Shown here: positions 32,985 to 42,177 of the stretch, one piece after another
Position numbering within the stretch: position 1 is the stretch's first letter
Layout of the letters: each line of letters opens with the position of its first letter
Notes under the pieces: model-generated
Database searches by the model: none
Seen by the model: the letters and a program-made list of their open reading frames with translations, nothing else
What the model was told of the DNA's origin: nothing
Source of the DNA: Chloroflexota bacterium
Lineage (GTDB): Bacteria > Chloroflexota > Anaerolineae > Anaerolineales > Villigracilaceae
Length of the DNA: 42,177 nucleotides
Assembly (NCBI GenBank): GCA_024434165.1
Contig: QMIW01000032.1
Location: forward strand, 1-42,177
Reading direction: 5' to 3'
Made by a program: the position numbers and the translations under genes

Positions 32985-34013
32985 ATGAAAAAATTGCCCA
33001 GGTCGTTAAAGATCACATCTCTCTTGATCCATGGTTTGTTGATTCTGATTTATTTGGCGGGGTGCAATCTTGGTGCGCCGACCCAGCCTTCGCCCACGGC
33101 TACTGAAGTTGTGTCAGTACCCGTTGAGGCTCAAACCGATGATCCATCGGCTGCCAATCCAAATACTCCCAACATCTCTCCCAATACGAACGTCACCCCG
33201 CTTGCCCCACCGAGTGCGGGGTTAGCAGGACATATCGTTTTCGCGTCCGATCGGGAAGATGGAGACCTGGAAATTTATTCGATGAATGCTGATGGGGGAG
33301 AAGTTGCCCGGTTGACCAATGAGATCGCAAAGGACACCCAGCCTGTTTGGAGTCCGGACGGCACACGAATTGCATTCGTCTCGGAGCGCGATGGCGACAG
33401 GGAACTTTATGTCATGAATGCCGATGGCACAGGCGTGACGCGATTAACCAACGCCCCCGGCATGGACTACAATGCAGTTTGGTCGCCGGATGGAAGCAAG
33501 ATCGCCTTCGAAAGTACCCGTGATGGACAAGGCGCTGCCGAGATTTACGTCATGAACGCGGACGGGAGCAATCAAGTCAACGTTTCCAACAGTCCGCTCG
33601 AAGACAACAGCCCGCGCTGGGATCGCACTTACCCCAATATCCTGCACTTCACAACGAGCGGACCCGAAATAACCGTTTCAGTGGATGTGAATACCGGGCA
33701 AACAGGTTTCCAGCCGGATACATACACCAGGTTCCCGATCTTCTCGCCGTTTGGCGATATGTTGTTTATAAAATTGGTGGACGACCAACAGGAAATCTTT
33801 TTATGGAAAGGCGCTGATGTTGAAGGTCTCAATCTGACGAACAGCCCGGCGATTGACGTTAATCCCTCCTGGTCTCCCGATGGCAGCCATATCGTATTCG
33901 ACACCGACCGTGACGGGAACGTGGAAATCTATATTGTGGATAAAGAGGGACAATTTCTTGTAAATATTACGAACAACCCTGCGTTTGATGGCTTCCCGAA
34001 CTGGGGTCCGTAG
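32985..34013 (+). CDS. TolB-like beta-propeller lipoprotein
   Basis: 342 residues with a lipoprotein signal; the lipobox ends IYLAGC, so the protein would be anchored outside the membrane. A Pro/Thr/Asn-rich linker (about 35-75) follows, then six PD40/WD40-like blades with the repeated cores WSPDGTRIAFVS, LYVMNADGTGVTRLT and WSPDGSKIAFES. This is the TolB C-terminal propeller type, probably a surface protein-interaction or sugar-binding module. The ATG at 32985 (AGGGTG seven bases upstream) is preferred over GTG at 32976. It is followed by a bidirectional terminator. Confidence 0.9.
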   Translation: MKKLPRSLKITSLLIHGLLILIYLAGCNLGAPTQPSPTATEVVSVPVEAQTDDPSAANPNTPNISPNTNVTPLAPPSAGLAGHIVFASDREDGDLEIYSMNADGGEVARLTNEIAKDTQPVWSPDGTRIAFVSERDGDRELYVMNADGTGVTRLTNAPGMDYNAVWSPDGSKIAFESTRDGQGAAEIYVMNADGSNQVNVSNSPLEDNSPRWDRTYPNILHFTTSGPEITVSVDVNTGQTGFQPDTYTRFPIFSPFGDMLFIKLVDDQQEIFLWKGADVEGLNLTNSPAIDVNPSWSPDGSHIVFDTDRDGNVEIYIVDKEGQFLVNITNNPAFDGFPNWGP

Positions 34014-34057
34014 ACGTGAACTTGTGTTTGCCAAAGCCGCTGTAGGTACTAAAATGA

Positions 34058-34089
34058 AATACGGAGATTTTGAAATCTCCGTATTTTTT
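34058..34089. terminator. Bidirectional terminator between convergent genes
   Basis: AATACGGAGATT (34058-34069) pairs with AATCTCCGTATT (34074-34085), then TTTTTT on the plus strand. It overlaps the stop codon of the minus-strand SDR gene (34088-34090). Confidence 0.85.
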
Positions 34090-35017
34090 ATTGCTGTGGA
34101 ATACTTCGCGCTTCCAGATGTTTATCCAGCAACGCAATCAACTCATCGCGGGAATAATTGTGCATTGGGTTGTCATTCTCATCCAGTAATTTCGAGATCA
34201 GGGCGTTGATCACGCGATTCCCTTCCCAATGGGTGCCAACCAGATAGCGCATCTTCGGCTTTTCGCTGAACAGTGCATCGCGGACAGCATCCCAAACGAT
34301 TTCAGGTGAAGATGGCTTGCGGTTGGTCGCAGACTCGGGCTCATTGGGATTTGGTTCTGACTCTTCTGTAAAACTTTGGAGAACCATTTCCGCCTCTGCT
34401 TTGAACGGCGGTTGGGCGCGCTGGAAGTGGGCGATCGTGCCTGCCATCATATTGTTGCCGATATCGCTGACGATTCCCCCTGGCTGGATCACGCTGACCT
34501 GTACTCCATATGGTTTAAGTTCATCATACAAGACTGCGGTATAGGCTTCCAGCGCATGTTTTGTCATGATGTATGGACCGTAATATTTGCTTGTCAGCAT
34601 CCCGCCTTGTGAACCGATGTTGACCACCCGTCCTTTGGCTTCGACCAATAATTGTATAAAGGCATTCGTGACGCGGTGCGGACCAAACACATTGACATTG
34701 AAAATATCGTACATCTCTTCGTCCGTCCAGGTAACCAACATGCCGAGATCTCCAACACCAGCGTTGTTGACCAGCCCGTAAAGCCCGCGACCAGATTCGG
34801 ATACTTTCTCAAAAGCGGCTCGAACCTGCTCCGCATTTCGAACATCCATAAGAAGGGGAATGACGTTTTCGATTTTTGATAAGGCTTCCACATCTGCTTC
34901 TTTGCGCACCGTGGCATAGACGGGATGCCCGCGCCCGGCGAGCCTGAGCGTCAGATGTTTTCCAATTCCGCTGCTGGCGCCTGTAACGAGGATGGCTTGG
35001 GTGGATGGGTGAGTCAT
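34088..35017 (-). CDS. SDR-family NAD(P)-dependent oxidoreductase
   Basis: 309 residues; classical SDR with TGASSGIG near residue 12, NNAGVG, and the catalytic YIMTK; the Ser lies in the strand around VNIGSQGG. A C-terminal extension of about 60 residues beyond the fold (LLDENDNPMHNYSRDELIALL) is longer than usual. Substrate unknown; the group includes retinol/steroid-dehydrogenase-like enzymes. It is convergent with the lipoprotein gene and divergent from the YigZ gene (41-bp spacer). Confidence 0.9.
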   Translation of the reverse strand: MTHPSTQAILVTGASSGIGKHLTLRLAGRGHPVYATVRKEADVEALSKIENVIPLLMDVRNAEQVRAAFEKVSESGRGLYGLVNNAGVGDLGMLVTWTDEEMYDIFNVNVFGPHRVTNAFIQLLVEAKGRVVNIGSQGGMLTSKYYGPYIMTKHALEAYTAVLYDELKPYGVQVSVIQPGGIVSDIGNNMMAGTIAHFQRAQPPFKAEAEMVLQSFTEESEPNPNEPESATNRKPSSPEIVWDAVRDALFSEKPKMRYLVGTHWEGNRVINALISKLLDENDNPMHNYSRDELIALLDKHLEARSIPQQ

Positions 35018-35046
35018 GGATAAAGTCTTGTCCTTTCGGGCGTTAG

Positions 35047-35052
35047 TATAAT
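35047..35052 (+). promoter_or_regulatory. Possible -10 box of a leaderless YigZ transcript
   Basis: TATAAT lies 7 bp upstream of the ATG at 35059, preceded by the extended TAG. With no ribosome site visible, transcription would start near the initiation codon. No good -35 box was found. Confidence 0.4.
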
Positions 35053-35058
35053 CAACTT

Positions 35059-35697
35059 ATGTCTAAAACTTATCTCGTACCCTTGGCTGAGATTCGCCGC
35101 GAGCAGACGGTGGTCAATTCGCGCTTCATTGCCACGCTTGCGCCTGCGTTTTCCATCGAGGAAGCGCGCGCCTTCCTAAAGCGGATTCGTGAAGAGTTTG
35201 CAGACGCAACTCATAACGTCCCGACGTATATCATCGGCGGCGGGAATACTGTCGCCGAATACTTCTCCGATGATGGCGAACCTTCAGGGACGGCGGGCAA
35301 ACCCGCCTTGACCGTCCTGCGTGGCAGCGGACTCGGCGATGTGGCTTTGGTCATCACCCGCTATTTCGGCGGGACTCTGCTTGGCACAGGCGGGCTGGTC
35401 AAGGCGTATACAGAGGCGGCGCAATCCGTGGTCAATGCTGTGGAGCGGGGACAGCGCGTCCCCGTCCATGTGGCGATGGCGGCGATTCCATATAACCTGT
35501 TGGAACGAATTAGGTTGTTGGCGTCAAAAAATCACGGCAAGGTTTTGGGGGAGGATTATGCTGGAGATGTCACCCTGACTTTGCAGTTCCCGTTGGAGAA
35601 TTTTGAGAATTTTCAAGCCGACTTGCGCGAACTCTCGGCGGGGAAGATTCAAGCGGAAGTGATCGAGACGAAGGAAGAAATCGTAAAGGTCACTTAA
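35059..35697 (+). CDS. YigZ/IMPACT-family protein
   Basis: 212 residues. The conserved N-terminal UPF0029 domain shows NSRFIATLAPAFSIEEARAFL, AYIIGG-like THNVPTYIIGGG, FSDDGEPSGTAGKPAL and ITRYFGGTLLGTGGLVKAY. A C-terminal DUF1949 domain (about 140-205) follows. Family members bind nucleic acids or ribosomes and the eukaryotic IMPACT protein regulates GCN2; the bacterial role is not settled. Confidence 0.92.
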   Translation: MSKTYLVPLAEIRREQTVVNSRFIATLAPAFSIEEARAFLKRIREEFADATHNVPTYIIGGGNTVAEYFSDDGEPSGTAGKPALTVLRGSGLGDVALVITRYFGGTLLGTGGLVKAYTEAAQSVVNAVERGQRVPVHVAMAAIPYNLLERIRLLASKNHGKVLGEDYAGDVTLTLQFPLENFENFQADLRELSAGKIQAEVIETKEEIVKVT

Positions 35698-35730
35698 ACA
35701 CAAAAGAGCACGAAGCCTTTTCCTTTGTGG

Positions 35731-38655
<2,925 letters not shown>

Positions 38656-38669
38656 TCGCCATCCGCCAT

Positions 38670-39461
38670 TCAGCCTTGAGCCACCAGCGCTTCCAAGCTT
38701 TCCGCCATCAGGGTGGGAGCGGGATTCCACGCCTCCGCCTCCGCGCGTGTGGATACACCGCTCAACACCAACGCAGTCGGGCATCCCACCGCCTGACCCG
38801 CCGCAATGTCCGTTTCGAGGCGGTCGCCCACCACAAGCGTGTCTGCCCTTGAGGTGCCCAGTCGTTTCAGCGCCAGTTCCATCAAATATGGGAAGGGCTT
38901 CCCCGCCACGACGGGCTGCACTCCGGTTGCAGAGGTCACCACCGCCAGCCACGAACCCGAACCGGGGATCTCTCCGCGCGGGGTGGGGAAGGTGCGGTCG
39001 GTGTTGGTTGTATAAAACGGCACGCCCGCCCGCACAAGCAGGGTCGCTTCGGCAACCTTCTGAAAGTTGATGCCGCGGTCAATGCCCATCACCACCGCCT
39101 CTGCCTGCGGGGCATTCTCCACACTCAATACTTCGAACCCCTTTTCTTCCAGCGCCGCACGAATGCCGTCTTCGCCGATCATGAAAATCTTCGTCCCGCG
39201 CGGGTGTTTCTGTGCCAGCAGGAATGCAATGCCCAGCGCCGAAGTCACAACCTGCTCGGGTTCCACATCCACGCCGAGGCTGCGTAGTTTCTTCCGGTAT
39301 TCTTCGGGAGTCTTTGTCCCGTTGTTGGTTGCGAATACGAATTTCAACCCGCGTTCGCGGATTCGTTTGAACGTCCCGGGCAGGTCGCCGATGGGCGCAT
39401 CACCCTTCCAGAGGACGCCGTCCATATCGAGGATAAGCGCTTTGATATTCGAAGGAATCAT
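38670..39461 (-). CDS. HAD-superfamily hydrolase, subfamily IIA (NagD-like phosphatase)
   Basis: 263 residues. Motif I LDMDGVLWKG (nucleophile DMDG), motif II FATNNGT, the IIA cap of about 120 residues, motif III GKPFP with the Lys, and motif IV VGDRLETDI. Likely a cytosolic phosphatase acting on sugar phosphates, glycolate phosphate or nucleotides. Upstream is a TATAAT at 39513-39518 (minus strand). The FAD/Fe-S gene starts 14 bp after its stop, so the two are likely co-transcribed; glycolate phosphate and a glycolate/lactate oxidase would make sense together. Confidence 0.92.
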   Translation of the reverse strand: MIPSNIKALILDMDGVLWKGDAPIGDLPGTFKRIRERGLKFVFATNNGTKTPEEYRKKLRSLGVDVEPEQVVTSALGIAFLLAQKHPRGTKIFMIGEDGIRAALEEKGFEVLSVENAPQAEAVVMGIDRGINFQKVAEATLLVRAGVPFYTTNTDRTFPTPRGEIPGSGSWLAVVTSATGVQPVVAGKPFPYLMELALKRLGTSRADTLVVGDRLETDIAAGQAVGCPTALVLSGVSTRAEAEAWNPAPTLMAESLEALVAQG

Positions 39462-39525
39462 GGTTTACGATTTGCGGTTTTGGATTTACACAGTCTGAAC
39501 TGCGCAACCTGCATTATAAACGCAA

Positions 39526-39551
39526 GACCTCGAAGATTTCTCCTCGAGGTC
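39526..39551 (-). terminator. Possible terminator downstream of clpP
   Basis: GACCTCGA (39526-39533) pairs with TCGAGGTC (39544-39551), 10-nt loop, with a modest T-rich tail on the minus strand. Confidence 0.45.
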
Positions 39552-39552
39552 T

Positions 39553-39601
39553 CCACTGATCACTGATAACCGATCACCGGTCACTGATTACAAGTCACTG
39601 C
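39553..39601. repeat. Heptanucleotide tandem repeat (TCACTGA), seven units
   Basis: ccactga, tcactga, taaccga, tcaccgg, tcactga, ttacaag, tcactgc. It abuts the clpP stop codon. Confidence 0.78.
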
Positions 39602-40210
39602 CTACTTCACCTTCTCCGGCGTCTCGATCACATGATCCACAAGACCATATTCCACAGCCTGTTGGGCGTCAAGGTAGAAGTCGCGGTCGGCGTCGCGTTC
39701 GATCACTTCCAGGGGCTGCCCGGTGTGTTTGGCAAGCACGCCGTTGAGCAGGCTCTTCAAGCGCAGGATCTGTTTTGCCTGGATTTCGATATCCGTCGCC
39801 TGACCCTGCGCGCCGCCGAGCGGCTGGTGCATGTGGACCGTGGCATGAGGCAGGGCGTAGCGGCGGCCCTTGGTCCCGGCAGTCAGCAGCACGGTCCCGA
39901 ACGAGGCGGTCACGCCGATCGCAAACGTGCTGATGGGATTCGAAATCACCTGCATCGTGTCGTAAATCGCCAGACCGGCATAGATCTGACCGCCGGGCGA
40001 ATTGATATACATGCGGATTTCCTTTTCAGGGTCTTCGTGATTCAAAAACAATAACTGGGCAACGATCACATTTGCCACCTGGTCGTCAATCGGCGTGCCG
40101 AGGAAGATAATGTTGTTGCGGAGCAGGAGCGAATAGATGTCGTACGCGCGTTCGCCGCGCCCCGTGTTTTCAACGACCATCGGAACTACATTCTTAAAAT
40201 CTGGGATCAT
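39602..40210 (-). CDS. clpP: ATP-dependent Clp protease proteolytic subunit ClpP
   Basis: 202 residues. The catalytic triad is S103 ([11 protein letters not shown]), H128 (HMHQPLGG) and D177 (ERDADRDFY), spaced as in E. coli ClpP (25 and 49 residues apart). The oxyanion region INSPGG is present. It forms the tetradecameric barrel with ClpX or ClpC. It is downstream of tig, the usual tig-clpP order; clpX is not in the window. Confidence 0.96.
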   Translation of the reverse strand: MIPDFKNVVPMVVENTGRGERAYDIYSLLLRNNIIFLGTPIDDQVANVIVAQLLFLNHEDPEKEIRMYINSPGGQIYAGLAIYDTMQVISNPISTFAIGVTASFGTVLLTAGTKGRRYALPHATVHMHQPLGGAQGQATDIEIQAKQILRLKSLLNGVLAKHTGQPLEVIERDADRDFYLDAQQAVEYGLVDHVIETPEKVK

Positions 40211-40350
40211 GATTTGTCTCCTTGTTTGACTGGGACAATCCTACCGGACTTGTGTTGGATTTTCATTAGAGTTTGATGGGCATCGCCCTGCGGCGGCGCC
40301 CGCCGCTTCTTCCTGGACCTCGCGCCTGCCAGCCCTCGAAAAAGGTTTTC

Positions 40351-41731
40351 CTACTCCGCGGGCTTTTCCTGCCCATCCTCCGCCGGAGCGGATTCTGCAA
40401 CTTCGGCGGCTTTCTGCGCTTCCGCTTCGCGCTCCTCCGGCGATTTGTAATTGCCCGTCGCGATGGATTTCAACATATCCAGCGCCTTGCGGGTCATCAC
40501 GCGGCTGGCGGCGTCCATGGCGATGGCTTCGCTCAGTTGACGCTGTCCCTGCCGCCCGCCGCGGACCCGGTTCAAGTCCACGCCCTGCATGACAAGGCTG
40601 TTGAGGGCGTTGTTGTACTCCGCGCTCAACGCCTCATCGTCGAGTTGAATCTTCTCCCGGCGGACGATCTCATCCAGAATCAAGCCGCGCTCGAGGCGTT
40701 TCTTCGCCACCGGCTTGACCTCCTCTTCGATGAACTGCTCGCGCGTGGTATTGCGCATCTTGAAGTAGGTTTCCAACTCCATGCCCTGCTGGGCGAGGCG
40801 GTTGGCGAGGTCGTTGAGCACGTGCTCGCCTTCGTGCTCGAGCGTATGCTCGTGATATTTGATCGTTACGCGTTCCTTGAGTTTCTCGAGCAGTTCGACG
40901 AAATATTTGTCGTCATATTCGTTCTGCGAGCGGGTTTCGACATCTTTCCTGACCGCCTCCTTTAACTGCTCGAGCGTCTCGCCTGCGCCGGTCATCCTGG
41001 CGAAATCGTCGTTCAGGTCCGGCAGGGTCACTCCGCGCACGGTCTTGATGGTCGCTTCGATGACAGCCGTCTTGCCGTGCAGTTCTTCCAAATCCCAATC
41101 TTCGGGGAAGGTGTGTTCGATGGTCTTGCTCTCGCCAGCCTTCAACCCGACCAGCGCTTTTGCAAAACCGTTATAGGGCCATTCCGTGTCACGGTCTTCC
41201 TTGCGGACGAAGGTGGCAAAACCGGTGCGGTTCAATTCTGGAGTTTCCGATTTCACATCGAGCAGGACATAATCGCCGACTTCGATGGCGCGTTCCACGG
41301 TCTCGGTGGAGGCGTACATCTGACGCAGGTCTTCGAGCGCGGCATCCACAGCCGCCTGGTCGGGCGCCTTCCATTCATAGTCCATGCGGATGGAGTGATA
41401 ATCGCCGAGGTCCACTTCGGGGGCGAGCGGCACACGGAAGATGAACTTGGGCGGGTCTGCCGGATGCGCCCGGGTTCACGTCCGCTTCCTTGAGGATGTT
41501 GGAATATTCGGCGTCAATGAACAGGTCAACCGCCTGCTCGGTGATCGCCGCCTCACCGTACATGCGCACGACGACGTGATAGGGCGCCTTGCCGGGGCGG
41601 AAACCGGGGATGTTCCCGCGCGAGGAGATTTTTGCCGCCGCGCGTTTTTTGTAGGTTTCCATCTTCTGCGGGTCAACTTCCACGACCAGTTTGACGGAAT
41701 GATCTTCCTGATATTGTTTTTCGATGTTCAA
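40351..41731 (-). CDS. tig: Trigger factor (split by a frameshift)
   Basis: The N-terminal ribosome-binding domain (EKQYQEDHSVKLVVEVDPQK, with GNIPGFRPGKAPYHVV, the GFRxGKxP signature) is read in one frame. From PPKFIFRVPLAPEVDLGDY the rest continues in a second frame: the PPIase-like domain, then the long helical C-terminal domain ending in a charged tail. A one-base insertion (or two-base deletion) between about 41458 and 41478 separates them. Start is taken as TTG at 41729-41731 with GAAGAGGT upstream; an in-frame TTG at 41752 is the alternative. As a chaperone gene beside clpP it should be intact, so the shift may be an assembly error. Confidence 0.88.
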
Positions 41732-41750
41732 AGTTACCTCTTCATTTTTC

Positions 41751-41783
41751 AAACCTGACAGGCTGTTGAGGCCTGTCAGGTTT
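41751..41783. terminator. Hairpin between tRNA-Leu and trigger factor
   Basis: AAACCTGACAGGC pairs perfectly with GCCTGTCAGGTTT (13 bp, 7-nt loop). It ends tRNA transcription or acts as a processing site. The tail has few T residues. Confidence 0.6.
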
Positions 41784-41794
41784 CGTTATTGATA

Positions 41795-41879
41795 TGGTGG
41801 GGATGGTGGGGGTCGAACCCACACGTCTTGCGACATGGCGTCCTAAGCGCCACCTGTCTGCCAGTTCCAGCACATCCCC
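41795..41879 (-). tRNA. tRNA-Leu (anticodon UAG)
   Basis: Read on the minus strand: acceptor stem GGGGATG/CATCCCC with discriminator A and an encoded 3' CCA. Anticodon arm is TGGCG-CTTAGGA-CGCCA with anticodon TAG. The long variable arm (TGTCGCAAGACGT region) is typical of class II leucine tRNA, and the T arm is GTGGG-TTCGACC-CCCAC. Confidence 0.95.
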
Positions 41880-41962
41880 GGCGGTTCTGGGGTTTATCAG
41901 CGGCGGAATTATACCGTAAGGAACGCCCAAATATGAGGATTTTTTGTCCGCCCCGGATCGAA

Positions 41963-42007
41963 AAGACCACCCCGCAGGATTCTGAGGAAACCTTGTGGGA
42001 TGGTCTT
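41963..42007 (-). terminator. Imperfect terminator-like hairpin after the DNRLRE gene
   Basis: AAGACCAtCCC-CA-GG and its near-complement form an about 14-bp stem with one or two mismatches, followed on the minus strand by TTTT. It lies 26 bp past the stop of the partial gene at the right edge. Confidence 0.45.
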
Positions 42008-42032
42008 CACGGCATGTACCTGGCTCTGATTT

Positions 42033-42177
42033 TTACGGCACGTAGTACTCCACGATCAGCCGCGGACGGCTCGCCGCACCCGCATTGCCGCTGTAGAGCT
42101 TGAGGAAATCCGCGCCGAAGTCGTTGTTGTCGTCCTTTGTAAAGCGCAGGCGGAACTGGGTAATGCCAGCCGGGTTG
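42033..42177 (-). CDS. DNRLRE-type surface protein, C-terminal fragment
   Basis: Only the last 48 codons are in the window; the start lies to the right. The fragment ends TQFRLRFTKDDNNDFGADFL, then KLYSGNAGAASRPRLIVEYYVP, the typical closing beta-strands of the DNRLRE/CBM96-like domain found in many secreted Chloroflexota proteins. Nothing can be said of the rest. Confidence 0.75.
   Translation of the reverse strand, partial: NPAGITQFRLRFTKDDNNDFGADFLKLYSGNAGAASRPRLIVEYYVP

Overview
The window is about 42 kb of a moderately GC-rich bacterial chromosome. The gene content best fits a member of the Chloroflexota, class Anaerolineae: corrinoid methyltransferases of the MttB family in several copies, a C-terminal fragment of a DNRLRE-type surface protein, a DUF164 zinc-ribbon protein, and GTG/TTG starts. 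This assignment is inferred from gene content only; there is no rRNA here. No phage, insertion sequence, integrase or CRISPR array was found.

Layout. (1) 1-15 kb is mostly housekeeping and accessory metabolism: a zinc-ribbon protein (cut by the window edge), a membrane-anchored class A beta-lactamase-like protein, proline dehydrogenase, a GNAT enzyme with a small partner, a pteridine-reductase-like SDR, a GT-C-like membrane protein, a DinB-like protein, an aminotransferase, a UbiA-like protein, MoeA, a second GNAT enzyme and a Kef-type antiporter with universal-stress domains, then a lipoprotein hydrolase. (2) 15.2-28.0 kb, minus strand, is the centre of the window. In transcription order it encodes a GntR/FCD regulator, a corrinoid protein, three MttB-family methyltransferases, a coiled-coil protein plus HNH nuclease, an S9 peptidase, a fourth MttB-family protein, an M20 amidohydrolase and a methyltetrahydrofolate:corrinoid methyltransferase. 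(3) 28.2-32.9 kb, divergent, holds a NuoE-NuoF fusion, a small ferredoxin-type subunit and a cysteine-type molybdenum formate dehydrogenase. (4) 33-42 kb: a TolB-like lipoprotein, an SDR, a YigZ protein, a large FAD/Fe-S oxidase, a HAD phosphatase, ClpP, trigger factor (frameshifted) and tRNA-Leu.

How it may work together (inference). The MttB-family enzymes would move methyl groups from quaternary or tertiary amines to the corrinoid protein, and the MtrH/AcsE-like enzyme would pass them to tetrahydrofolate. Oxidation of methyl-THF would yield formate, and the divergent NAD-linked formate dehydrogenase would recover the electrons. None of the four MttB-family genes has an in-frame amber codon, so they belong to the non-pyrrolysine branch, whose known members act on glycine betaine, proline betaine or carnitine. 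Substrates here are unknown. The corrinoid reductive activase and the methyl-THF oxidation enzymes are not in the window.

The most unusual feature is a set of degenerate, mostly heptanucleotide tandem repeats in at least 14 spacers and gene ends, each locus using a different seven-base word. They resemble the short tandemly repeated repetitive (STRR) sequences of heterocystous cyanobacteria. Several run into or lie inside reading frames. Palindromic elements inside the S9 peptidase, the FAD/Fe-S oxidase and a membrane protein add to the picture of a genome in which repeats have invaded coding sequence.
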